NCBI GenBank assembly: GCA_017427485.1
Contig: JAFRSR010000387.1
Coordinates: forward strand, 1-62,152
Source: Kiritimatiellia bacterium
GTDB taxonomy: Bacteria > Verrucomicrobiota > Kiritimatiellia > RFP12 > UBA1067
Length of the DNA stretch: 62,152 nt
Direction: 5' to 3'
Below are positions 9,602 through 17,789 of the stretch, in pieces. The position numbers and the translations under genes were made by a program. The notes beneath the pieces are model-generated. The model searched no databases and was not told where the DNA came from. It saw only the letters and a program-made list of their open reading frames with translations. Position 1 is the stretch's first letter. Every line of letters begins with the position of its first letter.

Positions 9602-9644
9602 TTTTCCGCACCTCTCTTGGATAACTCCTGTTTCACAGGACGGT

Positions 9645-9681
9645 ATGATACCATAAAATCGGAATCGAAGGGCGAAGAAAT
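9645..9681 (-). promoter_or_regulatory. Promoter and shared upstream element of the giant LamG/EEP gene
   Basis: TGG-TATCAT (-10 at 9650-9645) lies ~44 nt upstream of the start codon. Immediately upstream is a 31-bp element (9651-9681) matching 13672-13702 at about 27 positions. A small hairpin (CCTGTGAAACAGG) sits in the leader. Confidence 0.55.
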
Positions 9682-9712
9682 ATAGCCGGTGTGGGGAAAT
9701 GGGGGAAATCTC

Positions 9713-10813
9713 TCACCTTATCCAGCCTGTTCGCGACGCCGAGAACTTGACACCGCCCTTGAACACGAGTTTGTATTTCCCATCGCGCAGGGCATAGCGC
9801 GGCTCGGCATATTCAACGGACACGACGAGCGTGCCGACTGCACCATACGCCACAAAGTGCTGATTTCCCGCACGGCCCGCAACGTCATAGGCAGCCGGAA
9901 TGCCGTAGTAGTCCTTTTCGCCTAACGACAGATTCTGACGGCTATCGGGCAACTTCATTCCATAGGCCTTTTCCAGAGCGGCCACAATCCGCCGAGCCGC
10001 AGTCTCAAGCTCGGCACGTGAAACATCGCCATCAAAGACGCGTCGGAAGGACACCGATTCAATCTTCTTGCCGCTGGACTGATATCCCGTGGCACACCGT
10101 CGTTCCGTCAGTCCCTCGATAGGCGTCGGCAGCTTCTCCCACGAGGATCCCCACAGCGGCTTGGACTGGGGCGCTTCGAGATCAACGCCAAACACGCTTC
10201 TGATCGCCGCACTCAAATCAGCCGCCTCGGCATCCAGATCTTTCAACTCAAGCTTCGCGGCAATTCGCGAAAGGATTGCCATGCTCGAAAAAGTCGTCAC
10301 GCCCTCTTCTCCCTCAATGCGCCCTTCGAAGACGCGCAGGGACACCATCTCGTCATTCGCTCCCGCGCCCGTGATTGACCACGACCTCGTCTTACCATTA
10401 GTCTGCGGAGCCGCATCTCCCATGAATCTGATGCCGTACTTCCGCGCAAGAGACTCCTTCTGTATGACTAGGTTTGACACCGCCTCGTCAAAATTCAGCC
10501 CGCCTTTCCGAATTCCCATCACGCCCTCAATGCGCTTCTTCCCCGTCAGCGTGATCTTGATCTCGTCAAAACCGTACCAGCTATTTGTGATAACGGCCTC
10601 GTAGCACCTGGACGCGATACCATTGAGGTAATTCGTTCTCACCTGGTTCACAGTCCCCTCATACACCTCTCCAAACTTCAGCCCACAAGGCAAAATGATC
10701 GGCTTCGCGTCAAGGTTCTGCGACCATTCTTCCGCGAACGCCTCTAATCCACACAACGCACTCGTCATGCAGAAAATCGCCGCAATTGTTCCACCAATCT
10801 TTTTCAGCGCCAT
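9713..10813 (-). CDS. Secreted protein of unknown function, paralogue C of a three-gene array
   Basis: 366 residues from ATG 10813; a GTG two codons upstream is an alternative. AGGAG lies 10 nt before the ATG. Signal peptide MALKKIGGTIAAIFCMTSAL. After it, CGLKFGEVYEGTV opens a domain that recurs in the two upstream genes. The second half has GDVSRAELETAARRI, LEKAYGMKLP and a tail VEYAEPRYALRDGKYKL. These match paralogue A (GDVSEAELKAQAQRF, LEKEYGAKMP, CYAEPRYAKKGEKFEI). I do not recognise a known family. It follows paralogue B after 58 nt in the same orientation and probably belongs to that operon. GC content looks lower than in the flanking glycan genes. Confidence 0.75.
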   Translation of the reverse strand: MALKKIGGTIAAIFCMTSALCGLEAFAEEWSQNLDAKPIILPCGLKFGEVYEGTVNQVRTNYLNGIASRCYEAVITNSWYGFDEIKITLTGKKRIEGVMGIRKGGLNFDEAVSNLVIQKESLARKYGIRFMGDAAPQTNGKTRSWSITGAGANDEMVSLRVFEGRIEGEEGVTTFSSMAILSRIAAKLELKDLDAEAADLSAAIRSVFGVDLEAPQSKPLWGSSWEKLPTPIEGLTERRCATGYQSSGKKIESVSFRRVFDGDVSRAELETAARRIVAALEKAYGMKLPDSRQNLSLGEKDYYGIPAAYDVAGRAGNQHFVAYGAVGTLVVSVEYAEPRYALRDGKYKLVFKGGVKFSASRTGWIR

Positions 10814-10871
10814 GTCCACATTCTCCTCTCATGCCGAATCAGGAAAACGATGTCAACAGTCGTTTAGAACC

Positions 10872-12218
10872 TCATCGGGACGTCCCCTTTGTTCCGCTCT
10901 CGCGAACGACGCCTTCCACCTCGTCAATGCGCGAACGATCGGATACCGCCAACCAGACGAAACGCTCCCCGTAACGATTTTCCCCTCCTTCCAGCTGGAT
11001 GAAAAGATCGTCATTGCTGAAAGAGTAGCGCACGAACACGGGACCGCTGTAACGAGACCGTTCCTTCCGTTTGCCGACAGGAGCCTCGCCGGGCGTGAAG
11101 TCCTGCGGTTCGTCTTCGTCACGATTCTGACCGCAGGACAACTGGAATCCAAACCTGTCGTTCATCGAAAGGGCAAAATCGTCCAGGATCTCAAGGCTCC
11201 TCTTGCGTGTCGTCCCCGTGGGGAAGTGCCCGTAGAAAGCGGCCCCCACAGGCGTCACGGTCGTGTAGGAATAACGGACCTCTGCGAAATCAAAAAAAGG
11301 GGCTGGACGAATGTCTTTGCGCTGTCCATGCCATGTGGCAACCGTCTTCACATTCGTCTTGCCATTGCTGATAGAACGCCATTCTCCCTCAAATCGCTCC
11401 AATGCGTTTGTTGAGATGCCCGACGGACACCCGAACTTCAAACCGTAGAAATCGGACAGCCGCGCATTCTCGGCCCTGCGCTGCCTTTCATAGCGCTTGC
11501 GGCTTTCTTCCTCTATCTGTCGTTTCATCGCGTCCCAGACGGACGGCAGGGAAACCGTCACCCGCACCTTTGTGGGCGCATCGTCCCCCTTTGCCAGGTT
11601 GTTGTCAATGGAACAACTCAGCTCCACGCGCAGGCCCCCCTGCGTCGTAATCGACGAAGCCCGCACCGAGTCCATGTCCAGCCACAGTTCCGGCCCCTCG
11701 CCGACGCTCGGCACTGACGACGCTATCTGCCCAAATCCTCTCTGCACTTCGGCAGCGCTCCCCTGCACTGCGTTCCCCTGTACATAGAACAGGTAGTCAT
11801 TCAACGGGAACCCGCACCGCCGTTCGACCTCCGCGCGGAATTCATGAATCTTCGCCAGGCTTTCACGCCGCGTCAAGCCGCGCCGGTAGGTGCCGTTTAT
11901 GGAGAATGAATAGCCGACACCCGCCATGTTCGTGGCCACTCGAACGGATGAGCAACCCAGAAAAGGTTTCGGCAACGGCACGCTGATCGTGATTGGGCTT
12001 GAATAAAGGAACCTGCGGAATATCATATCTTGGCTCGTGTAGATTTCCCGTGGCTGGAGAAGTTCCTTCCGCCTGTCGACAGGCGACTCTACGGTGTTTG
12101 TCGTCGCCGACATCACCGTCCCCAGCTTGATTCCAAATGGTGCTGGAATCTGCGCACTCGCGACGGCACTTAACAGCGCGGCGCAACCGCCACAAATGAC
12201 TTTATGAAACAATCTCAT
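10872..12218 (-). CDS. Secreted protein of unknown function, paralogue B of a three-gene array
   Basis: 448 residues. Its ATG overlaps the stop of paralogue A in an ATGA, with GGGGGA about 8 nt upstream, so translation is probably coupled. Signal peptide MRLFHKVICGGCAALLSAVA. Two copies of the repeat domain are visible: one begins APFGIKLGTVM, the second FYGLKFGCPSG near residue 245. The middle holds a charged, Arg-rich linker (RQIEEESRKRYERQRRAEN). Each domain contains a following RRESLAKI or RKRSLEIL helix plus RxGFxL, as in the paralogues. No family was recognised. Predicted location is periplasmic or extracellular. Confidence 0.75.
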   Translation of the reverse strand: MRLFHKVICGGCAALLSAVASAQIPAPFGIKLGTVMSATTNTVESPVDRRKELLQPREIYTSQDMIFRRFLYSSPITISVPLPKPFLGCSSVRVATNMAGVGYSFSINGTYRRGLTRRESLAKIHEFRAEVERRCGFPLNDYLFYVQGNAVQGSAAEVQRGFGQIASSVPSVGEGPELWLDMDSVRASSITTQGGLRVELSCSIDNNLAKGDDAPTKVRVTVSLPSVWDAMKRQIEEESRKRYERQRRAENARLSDFYGLKFGCPSGISTNALERFEGEWRSISNGKTNVKTVATWHGQRKDIRPAPFFDFAEVRYSYTTVTPVGAAFYGHFPTGTTRKRSLEILDDFALSMNDRFGFQLSCGQNRDEDEPQDFTPGEAPVGKRKERSRYSGPVFVRYSFSNDDLFIQLEGGENRYGERFVWLAVSDRSRIDEVEGVVRESGTKGTSR

Positions 12219-13600
12219 TTTAAAAGTCCCCCTTTCGTTTTGTTCGTCTTGCCTCTCACGAAGTCTGGTGACTGGATGATATAGACGACGACCGCTCCCT
12301 TGCAAGTGATTTCGAACTTCTCGCCTTTCTTGGCATAGCGTGGCTCGGCGTAGCAGATTTCAATGGCAAGGTCGCCAACCTTGCCGGTAAAATGCTGCGT
12401 CGTGTCATATCCAAGCTTCGCCCTCGTGTCGCCGAAGGTTGGAACGCCCTCGCCCAGAATCTTTGCAAGCCGCTCCATCCTGAATGTCGTGTCGTCCTCT
12501 GGCATCTTCGCCCCGTACTCCTTCTCCAGCCGGTCAAGAAAACGCTGGGCCTGTGCCTTCAGCTCCGCCTCGGAGACATCGCCGTCATACGGACGGCGCA
12601 GAGCCAAGTTTCCATGCAAAGGAGTCCAGAAACGGACGGGCCACTCGACCTTACGTACTTCCGTCATCCCCTCAAAGGGTTTATCAAGCGGCACCCACTC
12701 GCGCTTCGCCTTTTCCCGCGAATCAACGGACGAAAACTCGTTCGTTTTCGGCGGCTTGTCGAAATCGACGCAAAATAGCCGGTTGATCGTCTCGCGCAAT
12801 TTCTTCGCCTCCTCATGCGCCGTCAGTTGCTCCTTTGTAGGTGCAAAACTGCCGAATGATGCCGACTGCGTGTTGTTCGTGAAGACTGGAATCTTGTCAC
12901 CGGGCTTGTAGGACGGCCACTTGAAATGCGGGCGTTTCATATAGTAGATGCTGATGCTGTAGTCCCCTTTATTGCTGAACATGCCATTGACGGTGTACTG
13001 TACTGACACGTCCTTTACTTTCTTCTCCCCGCTGAAAAGGACGACGCCCGTTGCAAACCACCCGCTCTTTTCTTTCTTGCGCTTGAATTCCGTATCCAAG
13101 TCCCGCACGGATTCCTTTGCCTCTTCTTCTGATTTGACATGCGAAGTACACCGCATGACGATTCCAAGGCGTTTCCCCATGTCAGCGGCAATCTTGTCTA
13201 CCGTCTCGCGACATTCGGAATAGGACATCATCTTGCCGGAATTCGACGCCCAACGACCAATTTCAAGATTGCATTGCTCAAGACATTTCTCCTCGCCTTT
13301 GAAATTGAGCGACACCTTTTCACAGCCAAAATACGGTGTGGCAAGACGCGCCTCTGCATGGTGATAGAAGTTCGTTGTCGTCTTTTTCGTGAGTGGATCG
13401 TATATCGCATGCGCATCCGTCCGAATCAAGTCGCCAAAAGCCTTTGCGTATTCGCCCGAACCGATTTCCAGTTCAAACGGTGAATCGAGAACGATCTCCC
13501 CATCCTCGATTCGATACTTGGCTTCACACGGCAATGCCATGACGGCCGCGCCAAGAAGAACCGTCGCCGCAATTTTTCCGCCGCTCTTTTTCAACTCCAT
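12215..13600 (-). CDS. Secreted protein of unknown function, paralogue A, first gene of the array
   Basis: 461 residues from ATG 13600, chosen for the AGGAGG site 6 nt upstream and the signal peptide MELKKSGGKIAATVLLGAAV. It carries two copies of the array domain: SPFELEIGSGEY opens the first, and EGMTEVRKVEW with GDVSEAELKAQ lies in the second. Conserved cysteines (FGCEK, CLEQC, SECRE, MRCTS) may form disulfides. The tail has CYAEPRYAKKGEKFEI, shared with paralogue C. Its signal peptide resembles those of paralogue C and of the surface protein at 23724-25619 (GGKIA motif). The promoter region contains iterated repeats (13700-13822). Confidence 0.75.
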   Translation of the reverse strand: MELKKSGGKIAATVLLGAAVMALPCEAKYRIEDGEIVLDSPFELEIGSGEYAKAFGDLIRTDAHAIYDPLTKKTTTNFYHHAEARLATPYFGCEKVSLNFKGEEKCLEQCNLEIGRWASNSGKMMSYSECRETVDKIAADMGKRLGIVMRCTSHVKSEEEAKESVRDLDTEFKRKKEKSGWFATGVVLFSGEKKVKDVSVQYTVNGMFSNKGDYSISIYYMKRPHFKWPSYKPGDKIPVFTNNTQSASFGSFAPTKEQLTAHEEAKKLRETINRLFCVDFDKPPKTNEFSSVDSREKAKREWVPLDKPFEGMTEVRKVEWPVRFWTPLHGNLALRRPYDGDVSEAELKAQAQRFLDRLEKEYGAKMPEDDTTFRMERLAKILGEGVPTFGDTRAKLGYDTTQHFTGKVGDLAIEICYAEPRYAKKGEKFEITCKGAVVVYIIQSPDFVRGKTNKTKGGLLK

Positions 13601-13655
13601 TTCTACCTCCTGTTCACATGCCGAATCAGAGGATGCCACTTCCCCTGTCGCGAAC

Positions 13656-13702
13656 AGTATACCACAATTCGCCATAAAATCGGAATTGTAGGGCGAAAAA
13701 AT
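13656..13702 (-). promoter_or_regulatory. Promoter of the three-paralogue operon with shared upstream element
   Basis: TGG-TATACT (-10 at 13661-13656). The element at 13672-13702 (CCATAAAATCGGAAT core on the plus strand) is also found directly upstream of the -10 at 9645, here displaced by about 10 bp. This suggests a common upstream site rather than mere promoter similarity. Confidence 0.5.
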
Positions 13703-13822
13703 GTTGCCAATATGAAAATATTGCCAGTACCAATGTTGCCAATTCCCAATTGGGCAGGGGGATTTTTGAGCCACGGCGAGGGGATTTTTGAGCCACGGAG
13801 AGGGGAATTATGAGCCACAATG
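13700..13822. repeat. Iterated short repeats upstream of the paralogue operon
   Basis: Three tandem copies of GGGGATTTTTGAGCCAC-like units (17 bp with 5-bp spacers, the third diverged to GGGGAATTATGAGCCAC) lie at about 13758-13820. Beside them, between 13706 and 13752, is a set of TTGCCAAT/TTGCCAGT words with a CCCAATTGGG palindrome. They fall between the wHTH stop and the operon promoter. They could be operator sites, or a remnant of an insertion-sequence end that uses repeated terminal sites. Confidence 0.6.
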
Positions 13823-14122
13823 AGGGTCTGTGTTTGGCGGTGTGGGGCGAAGGATTCTGTACATAATGGTGCAGACCTTGTCCGTTGGCCTTTTATAGAT
13901 GCGTAGGAGCTCAAGAAAACCGCTTTTTCTGATGCTCGCGATTTCCCTTTTCACTGACGAGCGGCTGACGTTCAGTTTTCTTGCCATTGACGCGATCTCA
14001 GGCCTGACAAGCATGGTGTTGCGATCCATCCTGCTTTCAAGATCGCAAAGTATCTGCTCGGCGAGATCGTATGGCAGGCTCGGTGGCCTTCCTCTTGGAC
14101 GTCCTGTTGCTCGGTGTTTCAT
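13808..14122 (-). CDS. Small winged-helix/helix-turn-helix DNA-binding protein
   Basis: 104 residues, basic N-terminus (RPRGRPPSLP) resembling an AT-hook. The segment EIASMARKLNVSRSSVKREI is a clear helix-turn-helix, and the next strand pair (KSGFLELLRIYKR) would be the wing. The ATG overlaps the stop of the restriction-methylation gene in an ATGA, so the two are cotranslated. By position it could be a controller of that system, or regulate the repeat-rich promoter just downstream (inference). No family name is assigned. Confidence 0.65.
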   Translation of the reverse strand: MKHRATGRPRGRPPSLPYDLAEQILCDLESRMDRNTMLVRPEIASMARKLNVSRSSVKREIASIRKSGFLELLRIYKRPTDKVCTIMYRILRPTPPNTDPHCGS

Positions 14123-14350
14123 ACCTTCTTCACCTTGTCGGCGTAGAGCTTGAAGAGGTGGGCGACGATCTCGGGTTCGGACGTGTCGGGCGCGAGGCCG
14201 TAGGCGGCCAGCACGGCACGGTCGTTCGCCTCATGCGCGGCACGGAGATCGGGTGGCATCGTGAGCGGGTCGTAGAGGTCGGCAAGCGACGATTCGGAAT
14301 AGCGTGCACGGGCATCAAGGATGGCTTGGGCGGTGGCAGAGATGCGAGAG

Positions 14351-14450
14351 TGGAATGGGGACTTTGAAGACAATGGAGACATTGGGGACTTATCGCGCTC
14401 GGCTTTAACGTCCCCATTGTCCCCATGGTCTCCGATGTCCTCATTCCCCA
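14351..14450. repeat. Word-palindrome A (9-bp words) inside the MmeI-type gene
   Basis: Left arm 14351-14391 and right arm 14407-14450 are imperfect inverted repeats. Each arm is four tandem 9-bp words of the form GRRGACNNT. The minus strand encodes IGDHGDNGD and SPMSPLSSKSP between the conserved NNFPWPE and AQAILDAR segments. The 9-bp word equals three codons. Confidence 0.8.
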
Positions 14451-15122
14451 CCCCTTCCGGCCACGGGAAGTTGTTGTAAACGGCAGGCGAATAGCTATAG
14501 TCACTTTTCAGCCGACCGGCAACTACGCGCATCCACGCCATGTGAACGATTGAGATAAGCACACCGAAAAGCAATAGTGAAGCATTGGGAATGATGTACA
14601 GTTTGTTGCTGGCTATGATGTTGGGTTTGAGATAGCCAATCGGAATGTACTTGCGGCGTTCACTAGAGACCTCCGGCACAACAAGGTAATCCGTCGTCGG
14701 CTGACGAATCTGCGAGAAAAGATAGGGCGTGTCAGCCTGTTTCCTCACGGCAATAGTTTTTGTCTTGCGACGTATTTCAGCGACGTGCGCAAGGCGTTCC
14801 ATGACGGGGGCAATGTGGCGGAGCCACGCCGAAGAGCCAGAGGCAGTAGCGGTAGATGTTGTTAATGTAGTCGTCTGCGCCGATGTAGCGGAGAATGAAC
14901 GAGGCGGCGTCCGGCCACTTGGCAATGATTTCGTCGTGCTCAGCGGGCGAGAGTATGAGATTGCCGCCGTCCCATGGCTTATTACCCTGCGTCACCCTCG
15001 GAAAGTTGACAGGTGGTTTACCTCGGTTCTCAATGAACACGTCGGGCGCGTCGAGGAGATAGCCATCGATATGCGCAGCGGGGATGGCGCGTCCATTGTC
15101 GAAAATGATTTTGGGGGATGGG

Positions 15123-15222
15123 TGGCGGCTGGGGGACATTGGGGACGATTGGGACATCGGGGACTTTTCACGCTCGCCATTTGCTTCCCCAACGTCCCCA
15201 TGGTCCCCAATGTCCCCGCCAG
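15123..15222. repeat. Word-palindrome B (9-bp words), same family as A
   Basis: Four GGGGACNNT words in each arm (left ~15127-15166, right ~15186-15222). Loop sequence on the minus strand (GGCGAGCGTGAAAAG) matches that of element A (GCCGAGCGCGATAAG), so A and B are copies of one element. Encoded peptide: GDIGDHGDVG, GEREKSPMS. Confidence 0.8.
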
Positions 15223-15975
15223 CGCAATGGAACCCCACGATCACGCAATGGACGTGCGCCTTGTCGAACGCCTCGTTGTCCCAGCGGAAAGTACGGTGGG
15301 CGAAGTCAATCACCACACCCGCGCGCTCGACCATCGGCTTCCACATCGCTGCAACGGATTCGCCCTGGCAGATTGAATTGGTCGAAACGAAAGCGCAACG
15401 CGCCCCTTTCATGCAGTCCACGGCTTTCTTGTACCATGCGCAGACGTAATCCAGCTTGCCGTAGCTGGTGTCCTTCCAGTCGGCATACACGGCATCCATT
15501 TCCGCCGCCTGTTCATCCGAACGCTGCTGGTGTCCTCTGAACGGGGGATTGCCAATCACATAAACATTGCCGCTCTCTGCGTCTCTGCTTCTCTGCGTGA
15601 GAATCTCTCCCCAGTCCATCCGCAAGGCGTTGCCTTCGATAATGTTGTCGTAATCTGTGAGCGGCAGGTAATCCGGCTCGCGGTGGAGAATCTCGGCGGT
15701 CTCGCGGCGCATCTGCGCCTCGGCGATCCAAAGGGCGATGCGGGCGACGCGCGCGGCGAAGTCGTTTATCTCGATCCCGAAGAACTGCGCAATGGAAACC
15801 TTGATTGAAATGCCGAGGTCAAGTTCGCCCTGTCCCTGCTGAAGCGCGGCAATGATGCGGTTCTCCAGACGGCGCAGGCAGATGTAGGTCTCCGTGAGGA
15901 AATTGCCGCTTCCGCAAGCGGGATCGAGGAAGGTAAGAGACGCCATTTCATCCTGGAGGGCGAGAAGTTTCTTGC

Positions 15976-16066
15976 GGAGGACAGAAGACAAAGGACAGAG
16001 GACAGAGACTTGTCCAACTGTCCTTTGTCCCAAATCCTCTGTCCTCTGTCTTTCGTCCTCTGTCCT
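15976..16066. repeat. Word-palindrome C (7-bp words) inside the MmeI-type gene
   Basis: Arms 15976-16010 and 16018-16066 are built from 7-bp words such as GGACAGA and AGACAAA, in inverted orientation. It encodes RTEDERQRTEDLGQRT and VLCPLSSVL just before the motif I region (FLDPACGSGNF). Related in words to element F at 22083. Confidence 0.8.
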
Positions 16067-16310
16067 CATCCCCAACAACTCGTTCACGCGGCGGGTGAGG
16101 TTGTCGAGGAAAAGCGGGTCAATGACCTTGTGGATGTTCTCGACGGAAGTGTAGGACATTCCGCCCGCGCGGCGCGTAACGGGGTTGAGCGTCGATTCGA
16201 AGAGCGCCCCGAAGATGGTAGGCGTGATGTCGCGCCAGTCGAACTGCGACGCGCCGATAAGCAGCTGGCGGATTTCCTCGGTCAACGGCGGGATGTCGTC
16301 GGGATTGTTT

Positions 16311-16392
16311 AACAAACGGATTTGTTCGCGGCTAACGCCGCTCACTTTTTCAGAATCGCGAACACCGTTAGGTGTGAGCAAATCCGTTTGTT
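16311..16392. repeat. Cloverleaf-like palindrome inside the MmeI-type gene
   Basis: Outer stem AACAAACGGATTTG (16311-16324) and CAAATCCGTTTGTT (16379-16392) is a perfect 14-bp inverted repeat. Two inner hairpins follow: GCGGC-TAAC-GCCGC and ACACC-GTTA-GGTGT. It encodes an extra segment (LTPNGVRDSEKVSGVSREQ) between NGGLFA and the TEEI region. Confidence 0.8.
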
Positions 16393-16640
16393 TATTCATC
16401 ATCGCAAACAACCCGCCGTTGGTGTAGGGGAAGGCGCACAGCTCTGGTTCGAGATAGACATCGCGCTTGTCGAGGGGCGTGTCCAAGATCTCGAATAGTT
16501 TCTTCAGCCGCTCTCGCAGAAATGGCGCGGGCGTTGCCTCCAGAAGCCGCCGGAAACAGTCCTTGGGAAAGATTTCCGCATCCTCGGCGTAGAGGCAGAA
16601 CACCAGCCTCACGCAAAGTCTATTCAGCGCGGCAAGATAA

Positions 16641-16741
16641 TTGCTTTCGCTGCTGGGAGTCTTGGAGTTTTGGAGGCTTGGAGATTTTTTTGAATTTTCT
16701 CCTAAACTCCGAGTCTCCGAATCTCCCCGTAGCGAAAGCAA
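16641..16741. repeat. Word-palindrome D (8-bp words), near-complete 101-bp palindrome
   Basis: Two 44-nt arms (16641-16684, 16698-16741) end in an exact 11-bp inverted repeat TTGCTTTCGCT/AGCGAAAGCAA. Inside each arm are tandem 8-bp words starting GGAG. The loop is T-rich (13 nt). It sits in frame between EGLL and LAALNRLCVRL of the methyltransferase gene. Confidence 0.85.
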
Positions 16742-17134
16742 CAAACCCTCAGTATATTGTTTGAGCAGCGCGTCGTAGATTTCGCCGACGATGCGGCCGG
16801 CCTGCACGGAGATTTCCAGCTCGCGATCGACGGCCTTTTCCTTCGGGTTCACGAGGAACGCGAGGCGATACGCCTCCTTCGGAAGGTTGCCGAGTTTCAG
16901 CGTGAGCGGCGGGGCAAGCGGCTTGGATCGGTCGTAGATGCGGAACTCGTCGAAGTTGCACGTCACGATCCAGCGCGCCTTTTCGTCGAACGGGCGGGCG
17001 TTGTCGTATTCCACCGCCTGCTCGTAGGGCGTAAGTCCGTCGTGTCCCGACTGCGGCGCGTCCAGGTTCACCCCGCGCGACTTGTGCTCGATCAGCACAC
17101 GCGTTTCGGGAATCCACGCATCGAGGAACTTGGT

Positions 17135-17168
17135 TTGGTGTTTCGTGGTTCGTGATTCGTGGTTCGCG
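17135..17168. repeat. Word-repeat E (7-bp words) in the MmeI-type gene
   Basis: Tandem TTCGTGG/TTCGTGA/TTCGTGG/TTCGCGG words encode NHESRTTKH in the N-terminal domain. No inverted partner arm was found, so it is a half-element. Confidence 0.6.
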
Positions 17169-17367
17169 GAACACGCAACGGGCACAGGCACCTGGTACTG
17201 GATGTGCCGTTCCACGTCGGCCACGCCGAGTACGTCGCGGAGCAGCGAATTCCAGAACTGCTGGTCTTCGCCCTTCTCGCTGCCGCGCTGGAACGTCCAG
17301 TATTCGACGAACTTGCGTGCGGCCTGCCTGGAGGAACTGGTAGCCATGTCGGTATGCCGTGGAGAAT

Positions 17368-17789
17368 TCACGGAACTTTGTTGAACTTCAACAGAAATTC
17401 CGCAGGCGTCATAACTGGCATCGTCGCATTGACGAACCCGTCCTTGTCGCGTGTGACAAGAATGTCGGCATGAGCGGCGAGTGCCGCCCTGTACTGCACT
17501 TCATCTTCAAAGTCATTCGTGAAATTGGTTATCGCATCCGCAATTGCCTGTGGCCCGACAGGGACTATCAAAAGGTGTTTCTGCAGATTGTCCAACACGT
17601 TTCGCAACGAATCGCCGTCCATCTGTTTCCGTACAAGATACGCCATCGTGCAGATTGCAAGGTCTGACACTAGCAAGCGATTGCCAACTCCGTTGCTCCC
17701 CCGGGCGAACACCCTGTACGAGTCATAAAAAAAGGCTCCCGCATGGAAACCACATCGACCAGCACGTTCGTGTCGATGAATATGCTCAT
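17368..17789 (-). pseudogene. PIN-domain (VapC-like) toxin, frameshifted at a T7 run
   Basis: The start ATG at 17789 overlaps the stop of the antitoxin-like gene (ATGA) and encodes MSIFIDTNVLVDV, the classic PIN first strand with the first catalytic Asp. The continuation lies in another frame: FYDSYRVFARGSNGVGNRLL, then FEDEVQYRAAL (acidic residues) and ADILVTRDKDGF with the later acidic residues. The shift is at seven T residues on the minus strand (A run, 17727-17733); eight would give one 140-residue protein. So it is either a decayed or slipping toxin gene or a base-call error. Homologues are Mg2+-dependent RNases. It overlaps the following restriction gene by its stop (GTGA). Confidence 0.8.

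Larger units (their letters stand above)
14119..17371 (-). pseudogene. MmeI-type (type IIL/IIG) restriction-methyltransferase, frameshifted, with in-frame palindromic inserts
   Basis: One gene split into two frames at about 14806-14810, a run of five G on the plus strand. Removing one base restores a ~1083-residue ORF. The N-terminal part has the nuclease signature FLDAWIPETRVLIEHKSRG (D-x-ExK). The methyltransferase part has motif I FLDPACGSGNF and motif IV NPPFRG. After the frameshift the specificity/C-terminal part continues with ADTPYLFSQIRQPTTDY, SSERRKYIPIG, YNNFPWPE and SLADLYDPLTMPP, all typical of the MmeI family. Start is GTG 17371 overlapping the PIN-gene stop, or ATG 17347. Six family-atypical segments coincide with repeats (14351, 15123, 15976, 16311, 16641, 17135). 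It may be inactive, phase-variable, or intact with a sequencing error. Confidence 0.85.

Noticed and set aside
13758..13820. CRISPR array from the 17-bp tandem repeats
   Set aside because: Only three copies, with 5-bp spacers; no cas genes nearby.
13808..14122. Transposase or IS21-type protein beside the repeats
   Set aside because: Only 104 residues, HTH plus wing, no DDE catalytic residues.
14777..14830. Selenocysteine or recoding site at the end of the first MmeI-type frame
   Set aside because: A one-base change in a G5 run explains the frame change, and no SECIS-like structure follows.
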